DNA of 32,968 bases from Lachnospiraceae bacterium. Lineage in GTDB: Bacteria; Bacillota_A; Clostridia; Lachnospirales; Lachnospiraceae. Of this stretch, positions 14,403 through 20,580 are shown piece after piece. Below the pieces are notes generated by a model, which worked only from the letters and a program-made list of their open reading frames with translations, was not told the origin of the DNA and did not search any database. Made by a program: the position numbers and the translations under genes. The DNA lies in assembly GCA_017561985.1 (NCBI GenBank), contig JAFZAZ010000012.1, forward strand, positions 1 to 32,968. Reading direction: 5' to 3'. How positions within the stretch are numbered: position 1 is the first letter of the stretch; each line of letters opens with the position of its first letter.

Positions 14403-15528
14403 GATAATTACTTCCATCAAAGCCTCCCTTGACAAATCCCTTGCCGTTCCACCGGAGAATCGTCTTGTATCCGAGGATTCCGTACCACTGCGGCTCGTAG
14501 GTGTAATGGATGAGGCTGTAGTCGTAAAATTCGTCCCGAAGCATGCTCGTCACGTTCCGGATCATCGAAAGTCCGATCCCGCGGTTGCGAAACTCCGGAA
14601 GCGTGCCGACGCATCCCGGTCCGGCGACCCTGCATTTTACGCCGTTTACATCGTGCTCGCCGAAATCCTCGATCAGGCAGAAGCTCGCAACCTTTCCGTC
14701 GACGTAACCGCAGTAGATGCGGCTGTCCTCCGTGAAGTACTGCGGCCAATGCCCGACCACGGTCGCCACGTCTTTGCGCAGCTCCTCGAGGTCACCGTCG
14801 TAAAAACCGAAGGTCACATTTTCCGGAAAATACTTCTCGTAGCAATTCGGGTCGAACTCCTGAAGCCGCAGGATCTGCTCCGACACGATCTCGTCCTCCG
14901 GAATGTTCCGGATGTACTCCCGCTCAAAGAAATCCGGGTAGATTTCGCCAAAGAGCTTCTCGTAATGCTCCTCTGTGATGCGGTCGCTGCGAAGCACCGA
15001 GTAGTACGCTGTGTCGTGATTGCCGTGGCGGTTTCTCTTGGAACCGCGAAGCATACCGTCGTAATGCATGCCCGCCTTCTGCATGACGCGCCCGGACTTC
15101 GGGTTGCGAAGATCGTGCGCTGCATAGACCCGCTGCAGGTCATCCTCGCCCTCGAAGAGGTAGTCGATCACGGCCTTAAGAGCCTCCGCCATGATGCCCT
15201 GTCCCCAGTACGCTTTGCCGAGGCAGTAGCCGATCTCGTACGAACACGTCCGCTCGTCGCGACTGACAACCGCGATGTTTCCGAAGACATGGTCCTCGCC
15301 CTTCAGGGTTATTCCCCAGTTGTGTGTCTTGCCTTCCTCATAGCGCGAGACCCAGTCCGTCACAAGTTCTCTCGTCGTCTCGACGCTTGTGTGCGTCGGC
15401 CATGAGAGAAACTTCGTGACTTCCGGATCGGACGTCCAGTTTTTGAACATGTCCTCCGCGTCCTCAACGCGAAATCTTCGCAAAATGAGTCGTTCCGTCT
15501 CAATGGTTTTGGTTCCGATCGTGTTCAT
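14392..15528 (-). CDS. Tandem GNAT-GNAT acetyltransferase
   Basis: The 378-residue protein has two complete GNAT-type domains. Residues 8-185 are RimJ-like: IETERLILRRFRVEDAED, KAYWGQGIMAEALKAVIDYL as motif A, and RNPKSGRVMQKAGM. Residues about 230-378 form a second GNAT: CGYVDGKVASFCLIEDF, then GCVGTLPEFRNRGIGLSMI as motif A, then the WYGILGYKTI tail. The halves are not obviously similar to each other, so this looks like a fusion of different GNATs and not an internal duplication. AGGAG lies six bases before the ATG. Its 3' end touches the GNAT relic at 14322-14402. Substrates unknown. Confidence 0.85.
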   Translation of the reverse strand: MNTIGTKTIETERLILRRFRVEDAEDMFKNWTSDPEVTKFLSWPTHTSVETTRELVTDWVSRYEEGKTHNWGITLKGEDHVFGNIAVVSRDERTCSYEIGYCLGKAYWGQGIMAEALKAVIDYLFEGEDDLQRVYAAHDLRNPKSGRVMQKAGMHYDGMLRGSKRNRHGNHDTAYYSVLRSDRITEEHYEKLFGEIYPDFFEREYIRNIPEDEIVSEQILRLQEFDPNCYEKYFPENVTFGFYDGDLEELRKDVATVVGHWPQYFTEDSRIYCGYVDGKVASFCLIEDFGEHDVNGVKCRVAGPGCVGTLPEFRNRGIGLSMIRNVTSMLRDEFYDYSLIHYTYEPQWYGILGYKTILRWNGKGFVKGGFDGSNYPAD

Positions 15529-15549
15529 TTTTCTCTCCTATCTGCCCGA

Positions 15550-16290
15550 TTACTTAGCGGTCACTTCGACCAACACGCCGTTCCGGTCGGGGGATACAAC
15601 ATTTTCCGACGAGACATCCGTGCGTGTCCAGTTGCGTACATTCAGATACTCATCCGGAGTGTTTGCCGTGATGACCAACTCCCAGCCGTCCCGGCCGGTT
15701 AAAACTCTGTGATAAAGTCCGTTCGCTCCGCGCAGGTATCCGACGCAGGAAAACGATATGGAAAAGCCGTCACTGTGGAACGCCTCTTCCCTCTTTGCGA
15801 TGTCGCGAAGCCCCGCCAGGAACGCATTGACCTTCGCAATCTGCTTCTCCGAAGCCGACTCATCGACTGCCAGCGTGAACGCCGAGAGACAGTCAAACTG
15901 CGGCGAATACACCACAACCCTGAGTCCGCTGTCCTCCATGAGCTTTTCGATCTCCGCTTTATACAGGTTGCAGACACCTTCCTCATAGTCGTCGGCAATC
16001 CCGTAGTCGCTCGTGTAACACACGTGGCTGCCGTCGATCTGAATGTCCTTGTCGAACGTCCACACGTCGAATTCCACGCCTCGCTCCGTCGTAAAATGCA
16101 GCCTTCGTTCGCCGATCTTCTCTGCAAACTTCGCTGTTTCACCGTGCGTCACGCCTGCCGCATACTCCTTCATCTGCTCGTCCGTCGCGTAATTCGGTCC
16201 GCATCCGGTCGTGAAGACTGATGCAAAAAGGATCGCCGCCGTCAACAGCAGTGCCCTGCCGTGCAATACACGACTCCCTGCTTTTCTCAT
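15550..16290 (-). CDS. Probable lipoprotein of unknown function
   Basis: The start ATG at 16288-16290 has GGAGG four bases upstream and gives 246 residues. The N-terminus is basic (MRKAGSRVLHGR), then a hydrophobic run LLLTAAILFASVF ends in TTGC, a plausible though not canonical lipobox, with Cys at about residue 30. The mature part contains no domain I recognise; it is acidic and includes FDVWTFDKDIQIDGSHVCY and a long amphipathic helix. It is predicted to be tethered to the outer face of the membrane. It follows the ABC-F gene by 32 bases and precedes the GNAT-GNAT gene by 21, so it belongs to the array. Confidence 0.7.
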   Translation of the reverse strand: MRKAGSRVLHGRALLLTAAILFASVFTTGCGPNYATDEQMKEYAAGVTHGETAKFAEKIGERRLHFTTERGVEFDVWTFDKDIQIDGSHVCYTSDYGIADDYEEGVCNLYKAEIEKLMEDSGLRVVVYSPQFDCLSAFTLAVDESASEKQIAKVNAFLAGLRDIAKREEAFHSDGFSISFSCVGYLRGANGLYHRVLTGRDGWELVITANTPDEYLNVRNWTRTDVSSENVVSPDRNGVLVEVTAK

Positions 16291-16322
16291 CTTTCCTCCT
16301 CGCCGAAGGCTCCCGTTCCGTG

Positions 16323-17873
16323 TTACTCCCGGGGCTCCTTTGTAAGTCCGTCCGCGCTCATGCGATAAATGGTGTCGCAAACTTCCGAAAGGTACTTTCG
16401 GTCGTGCGAAACGCTGATGATCGCGCCCGGAAAATCCTTGAGCATCCGCCGGATCACCGGTCCCGAAAGCGGCGAAAAATTCCGCGTCGGCTCGTCGAGT
16501 ATGAGCACATTTGCCCCCGACATGCTGAGCTTCAGAAGCAGTACCTTCGCCTTCTGTCCGCCCGAGAGCTCGCGGATCGGATGGTCCATCTCGTCCGCCG
16601 TGTACTTAAGTGACCCTAAGTACGTGCGGATCCTGGTCCTCTCCTCCTTGTCCCCGGTCGTATCAAGGTAGTCCACCGGCGTCACGTCGAGATCCAGAAG
16701 TTCCTCGTAGTTCTGCGGCATGTACTGCGCCCGCAGGTCCGATCTCACCAGCAATTCCTCCGCGATTCTCGCGATCAATGTCGTCTTGCCGCAGCCGTTG
16801 TAGCCGATGATGCCGATCTTCTCGGAACCGCGGACCTTGAGGGTGACATTTTCCGCCAGAACACGGCTGCCGTCCACCGTCGTAAGCGCCGGGATGTCGC
16901 ACTGTACAACCCACTTGCCCGACGGGATTGCACTGTTTTCGTCGCCGAGCTTAAAGAAGATTGCCTCCTCCTGCTCCGGCATCTCGGTCATGTTCTCGTC
17001 CTCGCGCTCGAAGCGGTGCTCGAGCGACTTGACGTTCTTCATCTTCTTCTTGAGAATCCGCCCGAGCGAATCATGGAACGAAAAATGCGCGTTGCTTAGC
17101 TGTGCGTTCACCGCCTGCTCCTGCTTGCGGATCTTCTCGTCGCGGATACGCTTTTCGCGCCGCTCGCACAAAGCGATCTGCTCCTGCTTTTCGAACGCGT
17201 GCAGACGCTCCTCGACGTACTGCCGGTACGGCACATTGGCCACCGTGTGGCGGCACATCGTCTTTCTGCGGATCTGCTCAAAATGGATCACGCGGTTTGC
17301 GGTCCGCTCAATTAACGTCTCGTCGTGCGAGATGAACAAAACCGCATGCGGCCAGCTGTTAATCAGCTCCTCCATCCACGCGAGCGTCTCGATGTCGATG
17401 TCGTTCGACGGCTCGTCCAGAAGAAGGATCGTCGGATCCTCCGCGAGGATTCGCATCATCTGCGCCTTCACCCGCTCGCCGCCCGAGAGCGTGCACATCT
17501 CCTGCTCGCGGTAGAAGAAATCCGCCTCGACATGGCAGTCCGCCGCGAGCTTCGAGCGCTCCTTCGGCGTCCGGTCAAGAAACTCCGTGCTCTCGCAGAA
17601 GTACTCGCAGACCGTCTTGTGCTTCTCGTCCTCCGGCAACTCCTGCGGCAGATACGCAAGCCGTTCGCCGCTCATGACCTTCTCTCCCTTGTACTCGATG
17701 TAATCCTCAACGAGCTCCGGGTTGTAAATCCACTTCATCAATGTGGACTTTCCGTTTCCCTCCTCACCGATCAAAACGGCGCGGTCGCCGTCGTTTAGGG
17801 TGAGCGAGAAATCCTTCAGGATCGTATGCAGATCCTTGGTATGTGTTAATGTGACGTTCTTTATCTGGAACAT
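16323..17873 (-). CDS. ABC-F ATPase, probable ribosomal protection/antibiotic resistance type
   Basis: The 516-residue protein has two ABC domains and no membrane segment. The first has Walker A GEEGNGKST at 36-44, signature LSGGE at 129-133 and DEPSNDID at 153-160. The second has GYNGCGKTT, LSGGQKAK and DEPTRNFSPLSG in place of the usual DEPTNHLD. Between them is a long charged linker (residues about 215-300), the part that in ABC-F proteins reaches the ribosomal P-site tRNA. Family members displace antibiotics from ribosomes or regulate translation. The ATG was chosen because it begins the conserved MFQIKNVTL; GGAGGTG lies 12 bases upstream. The long leader supports an inducible resistance role. 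Confidence 0.85.
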   Translation of the reverse strand: MFQIKNVTLTHTKDLHTILKDFSLTLNDGDRAVLIGEEGNGKSTLMKWIYNPELVEDYIEYKGEKVMSGERLAYLPQELPEDEKHKTVCEYFCESTEFLDRTPKERSKLAADCHVEADFFYREQEMCTLSGGERVKAQMMRILAEDPTILLLDEPSNDIDIETLAWMEELINSWPHAVLFISHDETLIERTANRVIHFEQIRRKTMCRHTVANVPYRQYVEERLHAFEKQEQIALCERREKRIRDEKIRKQEQAVNAQLSNAHFSFHDSLGRILKKKMKNVKSLEHRFEREDENMTEMPEQEEAIFFKLGDENSAIPSGKWVVQCDIPALTTVDGSRVLAENVTLKVRGSEKIGIIGYNGCGKTTLIARIAEELLVRSDLRAQYMPQNYEELLDLDVTPVDYLDTTGDKEERTRIRTYLGSLKYTADEMDHPIRELSGGQKAKVLLLKLSMSGANVLILDEPTRNFSPLSGPVIRRMLKDFPGAIISVSHDRKYLSEVCDTIYRMSADGLTKEPRE

Positions 17874-17939
17874 ATTGAATTGAGACACCTCCGTTCCTTC
17901 GCTGCAGGTTGCCTCCCGGGGCGGATGTAAGCTGAGTAT

Positions 17940-18108
17940 GCGCGCCATTCGCAAACTTCGCTGCGCTTGTTTGCTCATGTACGCGCGCTCGGCTCTCGCA
18001 CGCGGACTTCGTCCGCTCCCGTGATTGGAAACGCAACTCGCCGAAAACTATGTTTTCGCGAGGTCGCGTTTTCAATCGCGGCGGCGCAGCCGGTGCGAGA
18101 GCTCTCGC
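17940..18108. repeat. Strongly folded module of nested inverted repeats
   Basis: Several stems are readable. 18023-18048 pairs with 18052-18077 (26 bp, imperfect, loop TAT). 18002-18007 pairs with 18011-18016 (GCGGAC-TTC-GTCCGC). 17992-18001 pairs with 18093-18102 (GCTCTCGCAC), enclosing both. 18095-18108 is itself a perfect 14-bp palindrome, so alternative pairings exist. 17951-17956 pairs with 17969-17974 inside GCGCGC arms at 17940-17945 and 17983-17988. It lies between the attenuator-like terminator and the ABC-F gene. Short open frames across it are by-products of the repeats. Confidence 0.75.
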
Positions 18109-18117
18109 TTACCGCGC

Positions 18118-18149
18118 AAAAAAGCCCCGGCACCTTCCGGTGTCGGGGC
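18118..18149 (-). terminator. Intrinsic terminator within the ABC-F leader (attenuator candidate)
   Basis: On the minus strand, GCCCCGACACC and GGTGCCGGGGC (18149-18139 and 18134-18124) form an 11-bp stem with one A-C mismatch and a GGAA loop, followed by six T. It lies 55 bases after the upstream ORF stop and about 245 bases before the ABC-F start, so transcripts from the promoter at 18351-18379 must read through it to reach the gene. No alternative partner for its 5' arm was found by eye. Confidence 0.85.
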
Positions 18150-18169
18150 ATAATAATCGCATAATAATC

Positions 18170-18193
18170 CTATGCAAAATAAAGTACACGCAT
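18170..18193 (-). CDS. Second possible upstream ORF (7 codons)
   Basis: ATG at 18191-18193 encodes MRVLYFA and ends at TAG, 20 bases before the terminator stem. Very short hydrophobic leader peptides of this kind occur before some macrolide-inducible genes. No clear ribosome site precedes it. CTATGC and GCATAG at its two ends can pair, so the sequence may matter as RNA structure only. Confidence 0.2.
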   Translation of the reverse strand: MRVLYFA

Positions 18194-18204
18194 AGTACTA
18201 TCGC

Positions 18205-18279
18205 TTATTCCGCGCTTCTCCGGGAGGCAACCTTAACCATATACAAATTGACTCGAGTTCGTTTATTCGACTTTATCAT
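18205..18279 (-). CDS. Upstream ORF (24-residue leader peptide) of the ABC-F gene
   Basis: ATG at 18277-18279 follows a near-perfect AAAGGGAGG by seven bases, and the promoter start point is about 65 bases upstream. The peptide is 24 residues, strongly basic (starts MIKSNKRTRV, ends SRRSAE). Its last third (KVASR codons) contains the 5' arm of the 14-nt inverted repeat whose partner precedes the ABC-F ribosome site. A translated leader followed by an intrinsic terminator is the known layout of attenuators in front of resistance ABC-F genes. A stalled ribosome here would mask the arm; that step is inference. Confidence 0.65.
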   Translation of the reverse strand: MIKSNKRTRVNLYMVKVASRRSAE

Positions 18280-18350
18280 TTGTATACCTCCCTTTCTCGC
18301 ATTTTGCGGATTTGATAGTGTGCAGCGCCTGGCGACGCTTACACGTGCAG

Positions 18351-18379
18351 ATTATACAGGCGCTTTCGGAAAATGTCAA
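18351..18379 (-). promoter_or_regulatory. Perfect consensus sigma-A promoter of the ABC-F leader
   Basis: TTGACA (18374-18379, read on minus), 17-base spacer and TATAAT (18351-18356): both boxes and spacing match the consensus exactly. Transcription should begin near 18344, giving a leader of about 470 bases before the ABC-F start codon. So strong a promoter fits a gene controlled after initiation, by attenuation. Confidence 0.88.
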
Positions 18380-18539
18380 CCCCGTTTTTTCATTTTCCCC
18401 ACACCCGCGTGTACACCCCGCGATCACCAGGATGACTTCAAAAAAGGATCATCCAGACCGCAGTGCTCATTTTCCCCAAATATTTACGCAAGTTACTTCG
18501 CCCTTTCCAATGTCATCGGCTCATTTTTCCAATACTTCG
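18380..18539. other. Spacer between the two promoters of the ABC-F leader
   Basis: No supported gene. On the minus strand there is a GGATGA/TCATCC stem around 18430-18454 with six T in its loop, and a few very short ATG frames (one reads MSTAVWMILF after GGGGAAA). These could belong to a second leader driven by the promoter at 18540-18568, but support is weak. Confidence 0.3.
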
Positions 18540-18568
18540 ATTTTACCACAAACGCCCCGTTTCTTCAA
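18540..18568 (-). promoter_or_regulatory. Second, upstream promoter candidate
   Basis: TTGAAG (18563-18568), 17-base spacer ending TGTGG, then TAAAAT (18540-18545) on the minus strand. The TG one base before the -10 box gives an extended -10. It lies just downstream of the nitroreductase terminator and about 190 bases upstream of the perfect-consensus promoter. Confidence 0.5.
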
Positions 18569-18593
18569 CCGCGCAAGGCACCGAACGGCACAT

Positions 18594-18628
18594 AAAAAAC
18601 ACCCCGGCATTGACTGCCGGGGTGTTTT
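18594..18628 (-). terminator. Intrinsic terminator after the nitroreductase gene
   Basis: CACCCCGGCA and TGCCGGGGTG pair perfectly around a five-base loop (18610-18614), extended by A/T pairs. Six T follow on the minus strand, directly after the nitroreductase stop at 18645. It separates the sugar/nitroreductase unit from the ABC-F unit. Confidence 0.9.
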
Positions 18629-18644
18629 GATGAATTCGGTCTCA

Positions 18645-19172
18645 TCACACGATATAAACGTAGTTTTCCTTGCGCGGTGCGGGATCGTTCGCGGGCGAGG
18701 CAGCATAGCCGAGCGCGCAGTGTCCGATGCCCTCGTAGTTGCCCTCGATGCCGAGTTTTGCAAGAAGTTTCTTGCCGAAATCGTCCTCGAATTCCTCCTT
18801 CGCACGGTGAATCCAGATGCTCGCGATTCCGAGGCTCTCCGCCGCGTTCATGAGGTTGCCCATGACAAGCGCACCGTCGTAGACGTGCGTCACGACATCC
18901 TTGTTTGCCAGCACGATCAAAATGACCGGAGCGCCGTAGAACGGATCGTAATCACCGGGATTTCCGATGACCTTTTTGTTCGCTTCCATCACGGCATCAC
19001 GCGTCTCCTTGTCGGTCACGGCGATGATGATCGGGCTCTGCTTGCCCATTCCGGTTGCAGCGTACGTTCCCGCCTTGAGGATCGCCTTCAGGTCCTCCTC
19101 GGGGATCATTTTGTCGCGCACGAAATTTCTGCAGCTGCGTCTCGTCTCCAGCACCTTCAAAACCTCATTCAT
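18645..19172 (-). CDS. Nitroreductase-family flavoprotein
   Basis: The 175-residue protein starts at an ATG 11 bases after AAAGGAGG; a longer open frame upstream lacks a ribosome site. VLETRRSCRNF near the N-terminus is the FMN-phosphate-binding signature of the family. GMGKQSPIIIAV and the later ESLGIASIWIHRAKEEF region are also typical, as is the C-terminal GIGHCALGYAAS. These enzymes use FMN and NAD(P)H to reduce nitro groups or quinones in the cytoplasm. It is the last gene of its unit, 68 bases after the GH10 gene and just before the terminator at 18594-18628. Confidence 0.9.
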   Translation of the reverse strand: MNEVLKVLETRRSCRNFVRDKMIPEEDLKAILKAGTYAATGMGKQSPIIIAVTDKETRDAVMEANKKVIGNPGDYDPFYGAPVILIVLANKDVVTHVYDGALVMGNLMNAAESLGIASIWIHRAKEEFEDDFGKKLLAKLGIEGNYEGIGHCALGYAASPANDPAPRKENYVYIV

Positions 19173-19240
19173 ACAAAATACCTCCTTTATTTTTCGTTTC
19201 TGCAAACCCCTTTTGACGAATCGGTAAGACCAGACGCGTA

Positions 19241-20494
19241 CTACAAAACTACGGTCTCCGCGGCATCGCTCGATTCGCGAAGCGAGATCGCCGCCTTCTT
19301 CGTGCCGTCCGAAAGCTCGTAATCGCCCTTGAAGCCCGTGAGCGTCACGTATCCTGCCTCGTCCGTCGTCACCTCGCAGTCGGTCCACCACTCGCCCCTG
19401 ATCAGGTCCTTGAGCATGTCATACGAAGGCTTTGCGGAACCGTCTTTGCGGAGCACGCCGCTCGGTGCTCCGAGCCATGCGCCGTCCGTAAAATCCCAGC
19501 CCGTGACAGCCTCGACAAGCGGATGGTCGAACAGAATGCGGTACATCTCCTCCATCTCCCTGCGCTGGCGCTCCTCGCCCTCGGGCGTGCTCGGCCATTC
19601 CGGCACCTGCCAGTCGTTGAGGTCCACGATATGCGCCGGCATCAGATCGCCGGAGATCAGGGTATTTTCCGTAAAATGAATCGGCAGGCCGAAGTGCTCG
19701 TAGCGCTTCAGAACCTCCTCGACTTTCTTCGCGCCCCAGTATCCCTGGTGCTGATGCGACTGAATGCCGATGGCGCTGATCGGAACGCCCGCGTTGAGGC
19801 AGCCGTCGATCAGAATCTCGTACGAGATCGACGTGTTGAAATCGTTGATCAGCAGCATCGCATCGGGATTCGCTGCCTTCGCCTGATCGAACACGCGCTT
19901 GATGAGACCGACGCGGCCGTACTTGTTGCACAGGCGCGTCACAGCGTTGTCGTATTTGTCGAAGATCGGCATGATCACAACCTCGTTGATCGCGTCCCAG
20001 ATGTCAATCACGCCTTTGAAATCCGTGACTTCGCGCGAGATGCGGTTCATCTGCTTCTCATAGATCGTGTCGATGTCGTACTTGAGGAGCCAGTCCGCGC
20101 ACACGGTGTGCCAGCACAAAGGATGACCCTTGACGGTAATGCCCTTCTCCTTCATGAATCTTGCGGTCTTGAGCATATTTTCCGTGTTTGGCCTGCCCTC
20201 CTCATGCTCGAACATGCCCCAGTAAAACGGCAGCGTTCCGTAGTTGTACACCGCGAGCCACTGGTCGATCTTTTTCTTCAGAAGCTCCGGATCCAAACGG
20301 AAGCGCTCAGGCCGGTTGAGCGGAACCTCGTCCGCATTCATGCTCAGCAGATACGGCATGAAGTCAAATGCGCCGCATCCGAACAAAAACTTGTGCTGCG
20401 TCTGCTTTAAACTGAGTTTCGCGTTTGCCATCGGGCGCCCCGAAGCGTCCGTGATCAACACCTTTTTCGTTGCTTTTCTGTGATCTAATGCCAT
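19241..20494 (-). CDS. GH10 endo-beta-1,4-xylanase, cytoplasmic
   Basis: The 417-residue protein contains the GH10 barrel: VKGHPLCWHTV at 121-131, WDAINEVV with acid/base Glu171 and HFTENT with nucleophile Glu276. Residues 1-45 form a short beta-type N-terminal region and the C-terminus (EVTTDEAGYVTLTGFKGDY) looks like a small beta domain. There is no signal peptide, so it probably acts inside the cell on short xylo-oligosaccharides. AAGGAG lies eight bases before the ATG. It follows the GH43 gene in the same direction; together they could finish xylan breakdown. An ACTACA-GT-TGTAGT palindrome lies 27 bases upstream. Confidence 0.9.
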   Translation of the reverse strand: MALDHRKATKKVLITDASGRPMANAKLSLKQTQHKFLFGCGAFDFMPYLLSMNADEVPLNRPERFRLDPELLKKKIDQWLAVYNYGTLPFYWGMFEHEEGRPNTENMLKTARFMKEKGITVKGHPLCWHTVCADWLLKYDIDTIYEKQMNRISREVTDFKGVIDIWDAINEVVIMPIFDKYDNAVTRLCNKYGRVGLIKRVFDQAKAANPDAMLLINDFNTSISYEILIDGCLNAGVPISAIGIQSHQHQGYWGAKKVEEVLKRYEHFGLPIHFTENTLISGDLMPAHIVDLNDWQVPEWPSTPEGEERQRREMEEMYRILFDHPLVEAVTGWDFTDGAWLGAPSGVLRKDGSAKPSYDMLKDLIRGEWWTDCEVTTDEAGYVTLTGFKGDYELSDGTKKAAISLRESSDAAETVVL

Positions 20495-20520
20495 CGTTGT
20501 TTCTCCTTGTTTTTCATGGT

Positions 20521-20534
20521 ACTACAGTTGTAGT
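20521..20534. promoter_or_regulatory. Palindrome resembling a BlaI/CopY-type operator
   Basis: ACTACA-GT-TGTAGT is a perfect 6-bp half-site palindrome between the GH43 stop and the GH10 start. TACA-N2-TGTA is the core of BlaI/MecI/CopY operators. No promoter was recognised around it, so it may be fortuitous. Confidence 0.3.
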
Positions 20535-20580
20535 CTGCCGGTGATTCCCTCTCCTCGTCGCGCCTCGATATCACTGTTTT

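Larger units (their letters stand above)
17906..18233. repeat. Perfect 14-bp inverted repeat enclosing the leader's regulatory core
   Basis: AGGTTGCCTCCCGG at 17906-17919 is exactly complementary to CCGGGAGGCAACCT at 18220-18233. In the minus-strand RNA the first arm lies in the last codons of the upstream ORF and the second lies 13 bases before the ABC-F ribosome site. The 300 bases between hold the terminator and the folded module. It could be an RNA switch stem or the ends of a small inserted element; no flanking target duplication was found. Confidence 0.7.

Noticed and set aside
286..17873. Integron-type cassette array
   Set aside because: Gaps are mostly too short for attC sites, no conserved recombination core recurs in them, and there is no integrase. 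Gene order alone does not support cassettes.
17764..18075. Short open frames across the ABC-F leader, including an N-terminal extension of the ABC-F frame
   Set aside because: They run through inverted repeats and a terminator region. The conserved ABC-F start MFQIKN and its ribosome site lie downstream.
19173..19391. N-terminal extension of the nitroreductase gene
   Set aside because: It overlaps the GH10 3' end. AAAGGAGG before the internal ATG and the family's normal N-terminus there decide the start.
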